A stretch of 64,000 nucleotides of DNA from Entomomonas sp945283395 (GTDB lineage: Bacteria > Pseudomonadota > Gammaproteobacteria > Pseudomonadales > Pseudomonadaceae). Below the pieces are notes generated by a model, which saw only the letters and a list, made by a program, of their open reading frames with translations, was not told where the DNA came from and did no database searches. Position numbers and translations under genes: made by a program. The stretch is from assembly GCA_946480835.1 (NCBI GenBank), contig CAMLLC010000001.1, forward strand, positions 186,001 through 250,000, written 5' to 3'. Shown piece by piece: positions 47,480 to 56,884 of this stretch. Each line of letters opens with the position of its first letter. Within the stretch, counting starts at the first letter, position 1.

Positions 47480-47556
47480 ACACGCAATTTTCTGTGCGGT
47501 GCTTAATTTTGCAAAAGCTAATTTAGTGGCGGCACAATCACTAAGAGGAAATCTTC

Positions 47557-47769
47557 ATGAAGCCTGAAATTCATCCAGAATATAAAGCTATCAAAGCTGT
47601 ATGCAGCTGTGGTAATGTTATAGAAACTAGCTCTACCCTTTGCAAAGATATCACTATTGATGTTTGTTCTGCTTGCCATCCTTTCTATACTGGTAAACAA
47701 AAAGTATTAGATACTGGTGGTCGTATCGATAGATTTAAACAACGTTTCGGCGGTTTTGGTAAGAAATAA
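47557..47769 (+). CDS. rpmE: 50S ribosomal protein L31 (zinc-binding form)
   Basis: A 70-aa ribosomal protein. The zinc ligands are the CSC of AVCSCGNVIE and the cysteines of DVCSACHPFYTGK, which define the zinc-containing (C+) L31 type. An AGAGGA ribosome site precedes the ATG, a promoter lies upstream and a strong terminator follows, so it is monocistronic. Confidence 0.97.
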   Translation: MKPEIHPEYKAIKAVCSCGNVIETSSTLCKDITIDVCSACHPFYTGKQKVLDTGGRIDRFKQRFGGFGKK

Positions 47770-47786
47770 ACAAAATGTATCTATAG

Positions 47787-47816
47787 AAAGGCGTCTAACT
47801 AAGGCGCCTTTTTTTA
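47787..47816 (+). terminator. Rho-independent terminator of rpmE
   Basis: A 7-bp stem AAAGGCG/CGCCTTT (47787-47793 with 47805-47811) with an 11-base loop, followed by a T run to 47815, 18 bases past the stop. Confidence 0.88.
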
Positions 47817-47875
47817 TTTATAACATTACCTGATAAAACCTATTCTTCTCTATGCTAAACAAGGAGTCTCAAGAG

Positions 47876-49087
47876 ATGTCCAACACACCTGTAAATCGCA
47901 CTGATTTTGACAATTACATAATACCTATCTATAGCCCCGCCAATTTTATTCCTGTCAAAGGGCTAGGTTCAAAAGTTTGGGATCAACAAGGTAAAGAATA
48001 CATAGACTTCACGGGTGGTATAGCTGTTAATGTATTAGGCCATGCTCATCCAGCATTAATTGAAGCGTTAACGTTGCAATCACATAAATTGTGGCATGTC
48101 TCCAATGTTTTTACTAATGAACCAGCTTTACAACTAGCTAAAAAGCTGACAACTCATACATTTGCTGATCGGGTATTCTTCTCTAATTCGGGGGCAGAAG
48201 CCAATGAAGCGGCTTTAAAATTAGCTCGTCGTTACGCTTATGACACCTATGGTGAGCAAAAATATGAAATTATTTCTGCCTTAAATAGCTTTCATGGCCG
48301 TACCTATTTCACCGTAAGTACTGGCGGGCAAACCAAATATTCTCAAGGTTTTGGTCCTCGTATAGAAGGTATTACTCATGTCCCTTATAATGACCTTGCC
48401 GCTCTAGAAGCCACTATTTCTGATAAAACATGTGCAGTTATGCTAGAGCCTATTCAAGGAGAGAGCGGTGTCTTACCAGCCGACCAAACCTATTTAGAAG
48501 GGGTAAGGGCTTTATGTGATAAATATAATGCATTACTTATTTTTGATGAAGTGCAAACAGGTATGGGACGTACAGGTAAACTTTTTGCTTACATGCACTA
48601 TAATGTTATACCTGATATCCTTTCTAATGCGAAATGTTTAGGAGGAGGTTTTCCGATTGGGGCGACGCTAACTAAAGAACATATTGCCAAACATTTTACC
48701 GTAGGCGTTCATGGTACAACCTTTGGTGGTAATCCGCTAGCCTGTGCAGTAGCAAATAGAGTATTTGATATAGTAAACCAAAGCGAGACACTTAGAGGTG
48801 TTGAAAAAAGACGCGCTATTTTTCAACACTGCTTGGAAGCTATAGGTGAAACCTATCATGTTTTCTCAGAAGTAAGAGGCAAAGGACTACTTATAGGCTG
48901 TGTTCTCACCCCAGTATGGCAAGACAAAACTGCCAACATAATCAACACAGCCGCCGAAGAAGGTCTTATGCTACTCAAGGCCGGCCCTCATGTCATTAGA
49001 ATTGCACCAAGCCTTATTATTGAAGAAGAAGACATCTTAGAAGGGATCAAGCGGCTAGAGCGAACTATCCAGAAACTAGCTAACTAA
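47876..49087 (+). CDS. astC: Acetylornithine/succinylornithine aminotransferase (AstC/ArgD type)
   Basis: A class III PLP aminotransferase of 403 aa that acts on N-acetylornithine (arginine synthesis) or N2-succinylornithine (arginine catabolism). Blocks: FTGGIAVNVLGHAHP, SNSGAEANEAALKLAR, NSFHGRT, LIFDEVQTGMGRTG and the PLP lysine in SNAKCLGGGFPIG. It most resembles Pseudomonas AruC as I recall it. No other ast/aru genes follow, so an anabolic ArgD role is equally likely. The open frame begins eight codons upstream; the ATG at 47876 is chosen for its AAGGAG site and family start. Confidence 0.9.
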   Translation: MSNTPVNRTDFDNYIIPIYSPANFIPVKGLGSKVWDQQGKEYIDFTGGIAVNVLGHAHPALIEALTLQSHKLWHVSNVFTNEPALQLAKKLTTHTFADRVFFSNSGAEANEAALKLARRYAYDTYGEQKYEIISALNSFHGRTYFTVSTGGQTKYSQGFGPRIEGITHVPYNDLAALEATISDKTCAVMLEPIQGESGVLPADQTYLEGVRALCDKYNALLIFDEVQTGMGRTGKLFAYMHYNVIPDILSNAKCLGGGFPIGATLTKEHIAKHFTVGVHGTTFGGNPLACAVANRVFDIVNQSETLRGVEKRRAIFQHCLEAIGETYHVFSEVRGKGLLIGCVLTPVWQDKTANIINTAAEEGLMLLKAGPHVIRIAPSLIIEEEDILEGIKRLERTIQKLAN

Positions 49088-49113
49088 TTAATAATGTAGT
49101 AAATGAGATAAAA

Positions 49114-49422
49114 ATGAACGAAGCAATTACCTTACTAGTAGAAGATGCTAACGATAAAACCCAAACACTTTCTTGCCAACGTTTTGCTGTCATGTTGCAA
49201 GGTAAAGAAGTCTGGATTCAACTTATTGAAGGACAACTTTTTATAGGAACAGATATCGCCGAAAATGATCCTGAATTTACTAATCTCGTATTAAGGCCAC
49301 TGGCGACTAATCTCATCAGTATCCAACTGGAAAAAGAGACGGCTGAACCAAATGCCAACCAGTTTCCAGAGGATGAAAATGACCACGTTAGCCATAGTAA
49401 CTGTCAGTGCGGCCAGCATTAA
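49114..49422 (+). CDS. Small conserved-looking protein with Cys/His tail
   Basis: A 102-aa soluble protein, mostly beta strands in the first 75 residues (KEVWIQLIEGQLFIGTDI), then an acidic linker and a tail HVSHSNCQCGQH that could bind a metal ion. No family is recognised with certainty. A GAGAT ribosome site precedes the ATG, and the gene follows astC by 26 bases, so it is probably co-transcribed with it. Confidence 0.65.
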   Translation: MNEAITLLVEDANDKTQTLSCQRFAVMLQGKEVWIQLIEGQLFIGTDIAENDPEFTNLVLRPLATNLISIQLEKETAEPNANQFPEDENDHVSHSNCQCGQH

Positions 49423-49555
49423 ATGACTGATTAATTTGTTGCTTAACTAATTAGCACTAACCCTACACTTAGTAAGTTTTAAAAGCCTGCTCAAAGCGCT
49501 TAGTTTGCCAAATTTGAGGAGATTTTTAAAAATTCTCTTATCTCCTTACTCCCCT

Positions 49556-51557
49556 CTATGCTAGTTCTTTGTCGGTGAATAGTTGCAATTCTTTTTTGGC
49601 AAAAAAAGCCTCAGTATAGTCTATTAATAATGCCAAACAATCTTGAATCATTATTTTACCTTTGATATCAAACACCGTTAGTTTGATATGATTCTGTTGC
49701 GCAAAATATTTTATTTTAGCGCTACAGCGCTTAGGCTTAACCAATTGAAATGTTGGATTTATAACAAAATGCAGATGGCTATGAAGATAGGTAGTTATAT
49801 AACAATCATCTATTTGATCCCATGGTATCACTTTGTCAAAGCATGGCAGCAACAATCCCTCTGGAGCGATAGTAAAAAGCTTAGATCCTATCCGTTGTAA
49901 ATTGCTAACTAATTGAAATAAGGAAAAAATAGTTATTATCAGAAAAATAGTTACTAAAATTATACTTTCCAATGTCGGTTCCTTAAGGCTTTTCAACATA
50001 GTGAAAGTAAATATCATAGATAACATAAAAATTATAGCTATCACTATTAACCTAATAATACCTCCTTGTTTTAGGGTAATAGTTAGTTGATGGCTATCAA
50101 CTATGTTATTAAAACGCTTCTTGTCGGTTTCTACTGATTCGCTAATACTTTTTTGATAAAGCGGTTCTAATGCTCTTAGTTCCTCACTAACAAGCTCATC
50201 AATAAGATGAGTTGGTTTGTTATTGAGCTGTTGATCATTAAGCGAAGCTACTGAAGTAAGCTGTAATGCAGCTAACCGTTCAGCTAAGGTAGGATGAGTA
50301 TCGAATTCTTCAACAGATTTAGCTAGCAGCTGTGCTATAGGCGGCCTATCAAGCTGGCTAATATGTTGAGAAATAAAACTCAAAGGTAAATAGTTTTTAT
50401 AGCCTTGATAGTAATAATAGTTTAAAGCTTCTGCTAATTGAGGTGTCAACATAGATATTTTAATTAAAGCTGAAGCAACCTGCGCCTTACTACACACTTT
50501 TACGCTATTAGCATCTGCCAAAGTTTCCCTACAGCGATTCCGCCGCCAAATAGCCGCATTAAAAGAGCAGAAGAAATGCTCAGATAAAAGAGCTGCTGGA
50601 TAAAATATGATATGTTGATATAGTAAGGCGATGTTTTCAATTAAGCTATCTAACTGAAATTTAATACGTTTAGTCAGATTTATATCATCATTAGCAAGAT
50701 GAGTTAACTCATGTGCTACAACACTTGATAACTCATCAATTGTTAAATATTTTAAATAGCTGCCAGCAAGATATAAGATATTACCTGTTAACTCAATGTG
50801 TTGTGGATACACTATAATTTTTTTATTAGTTATAAAAAATCCCTTATCTATACCCAATAAAATATGGTCTGGGCTAGCTAGTTGAAGTTTCTCAGCTACT
50901 CGATTAACAAGCTGCCATATTTTCTTATCTGGCTGATAGGCTATAGTTACGCCCCATAACTCATCTGCCGTTTCTACAGGCCGATATCTATAAATACCAA
51001 AAGTAAACCAACATAACAAACTAATAAGAATGAGCGCAAAAACTAGGAGTCCTATTATCCATTCATTAGTTAATAATAAATAGAGGCTACAAGAGAAAGA
51101 TAAAACAAAGCTAATAGGTAATATTAATAGGATAACTCGCATAATATACCATGTTCTTGTAAAACTTATAGAGAGTTGCTCTGACGAGCCAATAGCTTTG
51201 CTTCTTAATCTTTTGATAATAAAAGAAGCAACTACACTAATCACCACACATAAGAGCCCCCAAATAATACCACTAAGGGCAAAAGGTCAAGCATAATGAA
51301 AAATAAACTTTTGGTGCTTAACTATTTTATCAATGGGGCAGATATCACATTTAGTTGTTCGAGATGGCGGTCGGTGTAATAACTGTTCTTTTTGTGCTGA
51401 AAGTTTAGCGATTTGTTGATTAATAAGCTGGAGCTTTTGCTCAGTTGGATAGTGCGCGATGCTAATGATTACACTAATAAGAGGTAATAAGATAGTAAAA
51501 AAAAAGAGATAGTTGCTTAGTTATAGATAAAGGAAAGAATTGAGTTTTTATATCCAT
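49556..51557 (-). pseudogene. M48-family membrane metallopeptidase gene with a disrupted 5' end
   Basis: The intact part is a 563-codon frame from 51247 (GTG) to 49556. It has two N-terminal membrane helices (about 35-85), the zinc motif HELTH at codons 179-183 (DELSSVVAHELTHLAND), the third ligand in ETLADANSV, and two further hydrophobic helices near 400-450. The same frame continues upstream past an in-frame TGA (51287-51289) and then, across a run of nine T (51497-51505), into a start ATG at 51557 with an AGG site. That extra part adds a membrane helix, a coiled-coil-like stretch (LQLINQQIAKLSAQKEQLL) and CDIC. The frameshift plus TGA suggest that the native gene was about 665 codons. Residual expression from 51247 is possible but has no clear ribosome site. 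Confidence 0.75.
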
Positions 51558-51754
51558 GGTAATAACCTAAAATCTATTTTTTATGAGTAAATTTTTATAT
51601 TATTTAATAAGTAAAATACAATAGTTAATCAAATGTTAAGCAATAAAATGGCATCTTACTATTATTAAAAAAATAACTATGCGTTATACCTAAAGTTAAA
51701 CTACTTAAACAGCTGCCATATCTTTCATGTAATGATGCAAAACTAATTATTAAT

Positions 51755-51782
51755 AAAAAACCGCATATTGCGATTTTTTATT
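51755..51782 (-). terminator. Terminator of the pgtP-like gene
   Basis: The stem CGCA/TGCG is extended by A6/T6 runs with one C-A mismatch and a 3-base loop. On the minus strand it lies 13 bases past the transporter stop. Because both outer arms are homopolymer runs it could act in both directions. Confidence 0.65.
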
Positions 51783-51794
51783 AACCTTTAGCAA

Positions 51795-53180
51795 CTAATT
51801 AGTCTCTTTATTTTGATGCATTTGCTTCTCTAACTGCAAAGCCCCAAAATGAGAAAGTAAGCAGAAAATAATACAACAAATAGTACCGCCTAACAGCATA
51901 TAAAAACCTATATCCCAATTATTAGTTCGTTTAACAATAAAACCAAACATACCAGCGCCTAAAGATGCACCTAATATATAGCTCATAAAGCCCCTTAATC
52001 CTACCGCCGACCCCACTGCATAACTAGGCACAATCTCCATCGTTTGGACTGAGGCTAAAAATTGTGGAATATAGATAAGGCAGCCCACTATCGCAGCAAA
52101 GAAAACAACAGCGATCAATGAATTACTTTGCCAATAACCTATAATACAGAAAAAGATCAACGTCATGGCTAAAATAGCGAGCGGCATACGACGACCTTTA
52201 AAATATTTGTCTGACAACCAACCAGCAAGTAACGTAGAAGGAATGGCAGCCCATTCAAAACATAAAAAAGCAAAACTCATTTGCTGCTTAGTAAAGTGTT
52301 TAACATCTGATAAATAGATGGGTAACCAACTAATCACTCCAAAGCGCACCATATAAACAAACACATCAACAAAAGAAATGAACCACGCATTTTTATTTGG
52401 CAGCACAAACTTTACAAAAATTTGCCAAGAAGACATATTAGCAATGTTAGGATCCAATTTAGTTTTAACCAATTCGTCATCTTTTACTATCTCTTGTAAA
52501 GGTGGTAACCCCTCGCCCACAGGTGATTCTTTCCCTAAACCAAAAACAACTACTGCCATAATAATAGCTATTAACGCAGGAATCCAATAACAGGCTATTT
52601 GCCAATGCTGTTTGATATCATCATTACCAGCTAATAAAGCTAATAAGGTAAATCCACCTGTGACGATAGGAGCTACTATACCTCCTCCCACGTTATGTGA
52701 AATATTCCAAAATGCTCCTACCCGACCGCGTTCACTCCGCGGAAACCAATTGCTTATGGTGATAAAAGATGGTCCTACACCCATGCCTTGAAATAAGCCA
52801 TTTAAAATGACAAATATAAAAAACATCCAAAAAGCAAAACAAAAACCAAAGCCTATATTAATTATGGCACAGAGAATTAGACCTAATGTCATAAAACGCT
52901 TAGGACTAGCTTTATCGGATAAATTACTCATTACTCCCTTACTTATGCCATAACTAATCAGAATTAAACTAGTTAAAATACCTATTTGATCAGTTTCTAA
53001 ATGTAACTGATCTTTTAAATAAGGTGTTGAAAGGGTAAAGTTATTTCTAACAATATAATAAGATAAATAACCAAGAAAGACACTCAGTAAGGCTTCAACT
53101 CTATACACCTTATAAGTAGTTGGTATTTTATCTGGAGCAATTTTTTGTGAACTAACGCGAGGTTTTAAAACACTAAACAT
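51795..53180 (-). CDS. pgtP: Organophosphate:phosphate antiporter, phosphoglycerate (PgtP) type
   Basis: A 12-helix MFS transporter of about 461 aa. The OPA-family signatures are LGYLSYYIVRNNF, GMGVGPSFITISNWFPR, FWNISHNVGGGIVAP and LPIYLSDVKHF. Stretches such as EWAAIPSTLLAGWLSDKYF and GCLIYIPQFLASVQTMEIVP resemble Salmonella PgtP more than GlpT or UhpT (from memory). It would import 2- or 3-phosphoglycerate or PEP in exchange for phosphate. No pgtABC regulatory genes are adjacent. A GTG three codons upstream is an alternative start; the ATG at 53180 fits the family. Confidence 0.85.
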   Translation of the reverse strand: MFSVLKPRVSSQKIAPDKIPTTYKVYRVEALLSVFLGYLSYYIVRNNFTLSTPYLKDQLHLETDQIGILTSLILISYGISKGVMSNLSDKASPKRFMTLGLILCAIINIGFGFCFAFWMFFIFVILNGLFQGMGVGPSFITISNWFPRSERGRVGAFWNISHNVGGGIVAPIVTGGFTLLALLAGNDDIKQHWQIACYWIPALIAIIMAVVVFGLGKESPVGEGLPPLQEIVKDDELVKTKLDPNIANMSSWQIFVKFVLPNKNAWFISFVDVFVYMVRFGVISWLPIYLSDVKHFTKQQMSFAFLCFEWAAIPSTLLAGWLSDKYFKGRRMPLAILAMTLIFFCIIGYWQSNSLIAVVFFAAIVGCLIYIPQFLASVQTMEIVPSYAVGSAVGLRGFMSYILGASLGAGMFGFIVKRTNNWDIGFYMLLGGTICCIIFCLLSHFGALQLEKQMHQNKETN

Positions 53181-53388
53181 AATAACCACAACCTTCCTTT
53201 TGGGATAACAAAATGCTTGGGTAGAAGAAACAAGTAGTCAGCTTGGCGGAGAGTTCAATTGTTGTTATGCTATAAAAGAACACTATTATCTATACTAGTT
53301 AACCATTTATAGAATGGGAATTGCCCTTTAATATAATAGACAAAAGTATCATATTAAGAGATGACTAAATTAAAATTGAGGTCGTTTA

Positions 53389-53904
53389 ATGCTATATTTT
53401 ATACGCCATGGTGAAACGGATTATAATAAACAAGGCTTATGGATGGGCTGTACGGATATTGCACTTAATCAACAGGGACAACAACAAGCCTTAATAGCTG
53501 CCAACACTTTATCCTCTATCCCTTTTGATATCATCTATACCAGCCCACTCAAAAGAGCTTATTTAACAGCCCAAAGCATTGCTAGTAAGCAAATCAAACA
53601 TCCGCCAGTAATAACACTAGAAGAATTAAGAGAAAGAGGCTTTGGTATTTTAGAGGGAGCGCCTAGAAAACAGCCATTAACCGATAACCTTGAAACTATT
53701 ACCGGCGTTGAACCCAAAAAATCTTTAGTAGCGAGATTAACCAGAGTAATCAGCCTAACTATGCCTAAAGATAATAAAAAGATCTTAATGGTTTCCCATG
53801 GCGCTGTTTTCCATTGTCTTATTAACGATATGCACTACAATTGCCGACCTAAACAAAATGCCCAACATATAAAAAATTGCATCTTAGTGGAAATTTTTAA
53901 ATAA
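53389..53904 (+). CDS. Histidine phosphatase family protein (phosphoglycerate-mutase-like)
   Basis: A 171-aa protein of the histidine phosphatase superfamily. The phosphohistidine is His7 in LYFIRHGETDYN; the second Arg/His motifs are SPLKRAYLTAQ and VSHGAVFHCL. It is shorter than true dPGM (about 230-250 aa) and more like GpmB/CobC-type phosphatases. The substrate is unknown. A GAGG site precedes the ATG. It is divergent from the phosphoglycerate-type transporter, which may or may not be meaningful. Confidence 0.85.
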   Translation: MLYFIRHGETDYNKQGLWMGCTDIALNQQGQQQALIAANTLSSIPFDIIYTSPLKRAYLTAQSIASKQIKHPPVITLEELRERGFGILEGAPRKQPLTDNLETITGVEPKKSLVARLTRVISLTMPKDNKKILMVSHGAVFHCLINDMHYNCRPKQNAQHIKNCILVEIFK

Positions 53905-54011
53905 TCGTCTTAATCTCTGGTTATAATAATTATCACCTAGCGAAATAGTTATTATCTTCATCATTATTAAATGCTATAAACTAACTACCCTATAGCTTAA
54001 TTAGCTATTAG

Positions 54012-54521
54012 TTAACCCAAAGAATCAAATGAATAACGCTGATTAGTTTCTTGAGGAGAAAGGTAATTTATTTTTTTAAGTACTCCATCAAAATGATTAT
54101 CTAACAAGGGTTTAACCATTAGCATAGGAATATCTAAGACAGCAAAAGAATCTAGAAAAGACTCAAGTCCATCAAACAATAGGGTATCATCAACATTGAG
54201 TAGGGCTAATAAGCAATTTCTTTTGGCCCTAATTTTAGGGCTTTTATAGCTTAATCCTTCTGCTAGCTTTTGTGCTAATAGTTGCATAACAGGAGTTAAT
54301 TCAACTGCTTCACTTAGCCAATACTCCTTGGCTGTTAACATGGCTATTTTTTCAATAGAAGAAAAATCACTTTTTAACAAAACCAATAAATCAAACTCAC
54401 AGGCAATCACTGCTCTATTAATTTTGTGTTGATCAAAAATTGCAGTGCCATCACCATGATAACAATGCCTTGTTATTGCATCAAAGCATTCAACCAAGTA
54501 CTCTGCAACTGTGTTAGCCAT
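54012..54521 (-). CDS. Protein of unknown function, 169 aa
   Basis: A soluble, largely helical and acidic protein with no signal peptide, membrane segment or motif known to me. A very good AGGAGG ribosome site lies before the ATG, and the 169-codon frame is clean, so it is likely expressed. It stands alone between the phosphatase gene and the ABC transporter operon. No function can be assigned. Confidence 0.7.
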   Translation of the reverse strand: MANTVAEYLVECFDAITRHCYHGDGTAIFDQHKINRAVIACEFDLLVLLKSDFSSIEKIAMLTAKEYWLSEAVELTPVMQLLAQKLAEGLSYKSPKIRAKRNCLLALLNVDDTLLFDGLESFLDSFAVLDIPMLMVKPLLDNHFDGVLKKINYLSPQETNQRYSFDSLG

Positions 54522-54777
54522 AAAAACCTCCTGTTGTTATGAAACGTCAAAAGATCAGATTAGGATAACTAACTGAATAAATAGTGGTTAGTGTTAATTA
54601 CCTATAATATAACAACTACTAGCAGTAAATTACAAATTTCAATTCTGCTGCAAAATTTACCAACAATCCATTATGATATAATTAGTTATAATGATATTCA
54701 TAAAAGTTGTTTGACACCATGTGTTAACCAATATTTAATGCATAGTTATTTTTGTTATTAAGCCTAAGAGGTTACTA

Positions 54778-55443
54778 GTGTTTGATTGGTCCTATATCAT
54801 TGACATATTACCAACCTTTGGGCAAGCACTATGGCTCACCATTAAAATATCTTTTTGGGGAATATTGATAGCTATTATTATTGGTGCAGTTTGCAGTATT
54901 GTCATTTTTTATAAAATTAAAGCTTTTTCAGTATTAGCTAAGCTTTATGTAAGCTTTTTCAGAAATACACCTTTATTACTTCATTTATTTTTTATCTATT
55001 ATGGTATGCCAAGGGCTTTTGGAGTTACTCCAAGCTTTGAAATAACTGCTTTAATAGGTTTATCATTATTAGGTGGTAGCTATATGGCAGAAGCTTTTAG
55101 GGGAGGAATAGCAGCAGTTTCCAAAACTCAATTGGAGGCAGGTCAAGCTATTGGTTTAACTAAATTGCAACTTACTCGCTATATTATTTTACCGCAAGCC
55201 ATAAGTTACTGTGTACCAGCTTTAGGGGCTAACTGTATATTTCTTTTTAAAGAAACCTCCGTATTCACCGCTATTGCAGGAACAGACATTACAACAACAG
55301 CTATTTCCCTTATTAACGAGAAGGCGCTAACCGCCGAAAATTTACTATTGTTAGTAGTTTCTTATCTGGTGGTCATTTTACCTTCTGTTATGCTATTAAG
55401 TTATACTGAAAAGAAGATGCGTTATGCCGAATTTGGGAATTGA
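54778..55443 (+). CDS. Polar amino-acid ABC transporter permease (first subunit)
   Basis: A 221-aa inner-membrane permease of the HisM/GlnP type. It has about five helices and the ATPase-contact motif around EAFRGGIAAVSKTQLEAGQAIG followed by ILPQA. The start is a GTG at 54778 with AAGAGG upstream. It overlaps the second permease gene by 20 bases and opens a four-gene importer operon (permease, permease, ATPase, binding protein). Confidence 0.9.
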   Translation: MFDWSYIIDILPTFGQALWLTIKISFWGILIAIIIGAVCSIVIFYKIKAFSVLAKLYVSFFRNTPLLLHLFFIYYGMPRAFGVTPSFEITALIGLSLLGGSYMAEAFRGGIAAVSKTQLEAGQAIGLTKLQLTRYIILPQAISYCVPALGANCIFLFKETSVFTAIAGTDITTTAISLINEKALTAENLLLLVVSYLVVILPSVMLLSYTEKKMRYAEFGN

Positions 55444-56098
55444 CATTCTATTTGACTGGATCACTATAAAGCGCTTATTAGGTGGCGTTTATTACACCCT
55501 CGAGGTATCGCTTATAGCTATCCTCCTTAGTATTTTACTGGGTACCTTATTTGGCGTAATTAGAACCTCTAAAGCGTTATCTATTCGGATTATTTTTCGA
55601 GTTTACTTAGAAGTAGTAAGAATCCTTCCCACTTTAGTATTACTTTATATACTTTATTATACACTGCCCAGTATCTTTAATTTAGAAATTGATGGCAGAT
55701 TAGTAGGTGTTTTAGCTTTTACTTTTTGGGGAGCTGCGGAAATGAGTGATATAGTTCGTAGTGCTATTATTTCATTACCCAAACATCAGACAGAATCAGC
55801 TTTAGCAATAGGTCTTAATAAGGCCCAACTTTATCTTTATGTACTATTACCTCAAGCCATTAAATTAGCAACACCACCAGCTATCAATTTAGCTGCACGT
55901 ATTATTATGACAACTTCATTATTGGTGTTAATAGGTGTTCAAGAATTAGTTAAGGTAGGAAAAGAAATTATTGAAGCTAATGCTATGACTAATAATATGG
56001 CTCCGTTTTGGATTTATGGCGTCATTCTCTTCTTATTTTTTATTATTTGTTACCCTCTTTCTAAACTCTCACAAAAGCTTGCACAACGTAAGGGTTAA
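55424..56098 (+). CDS. Polar amino-acid ABC transporter permease (second subunit)
   Basis: A 224-aa permease paralogous to the preceding one and probably its heterodimer partner. About five helices, with EMSDIVRSAIISLPKHQTES and AIGLNKAQLYLYVLLPQA as the ATPase-contact region. The ATG lies inside the end of the first permease gene (20-base overlap); a TTG three codons later is an alternative. The ATPase gene follows in nine bases. Confidence 0.9.
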   Translation: MPNLGIDILFDWITIKRLLGGVYYTLEVSLIAILLSILLGTLFGVIRTSKALSIRIIFRVYLEVVRILPTLVLLYILYYTLPSIFNLEIDGRLVGVLAFTFWGAAEMSDIVRSAIISLPKHQTESALAIGLNKAQLYLYVLLPQAIKLATPPAINLAARIIMTTSLLVLIGVQELVKVGKEIIEANAMTNNMAPFWIYGVILFLFFIICYPLSKLSQKLAQRKG

Positions 56099-56107
56099 TT
56101 ACTTTGT

Positions 56108-56854
56108 ATGATAACTAATAATACGGCACTACTTACTGTAACAGATCTTCATAAAAGTTTTGCAACTAGAGAAGTACTCAAGGGATTAGATTTCACCGTA
56201 CATAAAGGTGAAGTAATTGCTATTTTGGGTCCCTCTGGTTGTGGTAAATCTACTTTGCTACGCTGTTTAAATGGTTTAGAGACTATTCAATCCGGTTCGA
56301 TAAAACTAGATGGAGTTGAACTAAATACGCCTACTACCTCCTGGATTAATGTTCGCCAAAAAATAGGCATGGTTTTCCAAAGCTATGATCTATTTCCTAA
56401 TATGAATGTAATAGATAATATTCTTTTAGGCCCACTCAAGGTACAAAAAAGAACCAAACTGGAAGCCATGCAGGAGGCAGACGAATTACTAACTCGAGTA
56501 GGTTTAATAGACAGAAAAACAGCTTATCCAAGAGAACTTTCAGGTGGTCAAAAACAACGCATTGCTATTGTAAGAGCTCTTTGTATGAATCCTGAAATTA
56601 TGTTATTTGATGAGGTAACTGCCTCGCTTGACCCTGAAATGGTAAGAGAAGTACTAGAGGTTATACAAGCTTTAGCTAAGCAAGGTATGACTATGATTTT
56701 AGTCACCCATGAGCTAAACTTCGCTAGACGAGTAGCTAATAGAATTATTTTTATGGATCAAGGTAAAATTGTTGAAATGGCCGACCCTGAAACATTTTTT
56801 ACAAATCCACAAACAGATAGAGCTAAACAATTTTTAACGGTATTTGATTTTTAA
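56108..56854 (+). CDS. Polar amino-acid ABC transporter ATP-binding protein
   Basis: A 248-aa cytosolic ATPase of the GlnQ/HisP type. Walker A is GPSGCGKST, the Q loop is in GMVFQSYDLFPNM, the signature is LSGGQKQR, Walker B is IMLFDEVTASLDPE and the switch His is in VTHE. It is the third gene of the importer operon. Confidence 0.95.
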   Translation: MITNNTALLTVTDLHKSFATREVLKGLDFTVHKGEVIAILGPSGCGKSTLLRCLNGLETIQSGSIKLDGVELNTPTTSWINVRQKIGMVFQSYDLFPNMNVIDNILLGPLKVQKRTKLEAMQEADELLTRVGLIDRKTAYPRELSGGQKQRIAIVRALCMNPEIMLFDEVTASLDPEMVREVLEVIQALAKQGMTMILVTHELNFARRVANRIIFMDQGKIVEMADPETFFTNPQTDRAKQFLTVFDF

Positions 56855-56884
56855 TTTTAATAACCAGATTGCAAGGAAATTACT

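Noticed and set aside
51287..51289. In-frame TGA of the M48 gene as a selenocysteine codon
   Set aside because: No selenocysteine-insertion hairpin is evident, M48 peptidases are not selenoproteins, and a frameshift further upstream points to decay.
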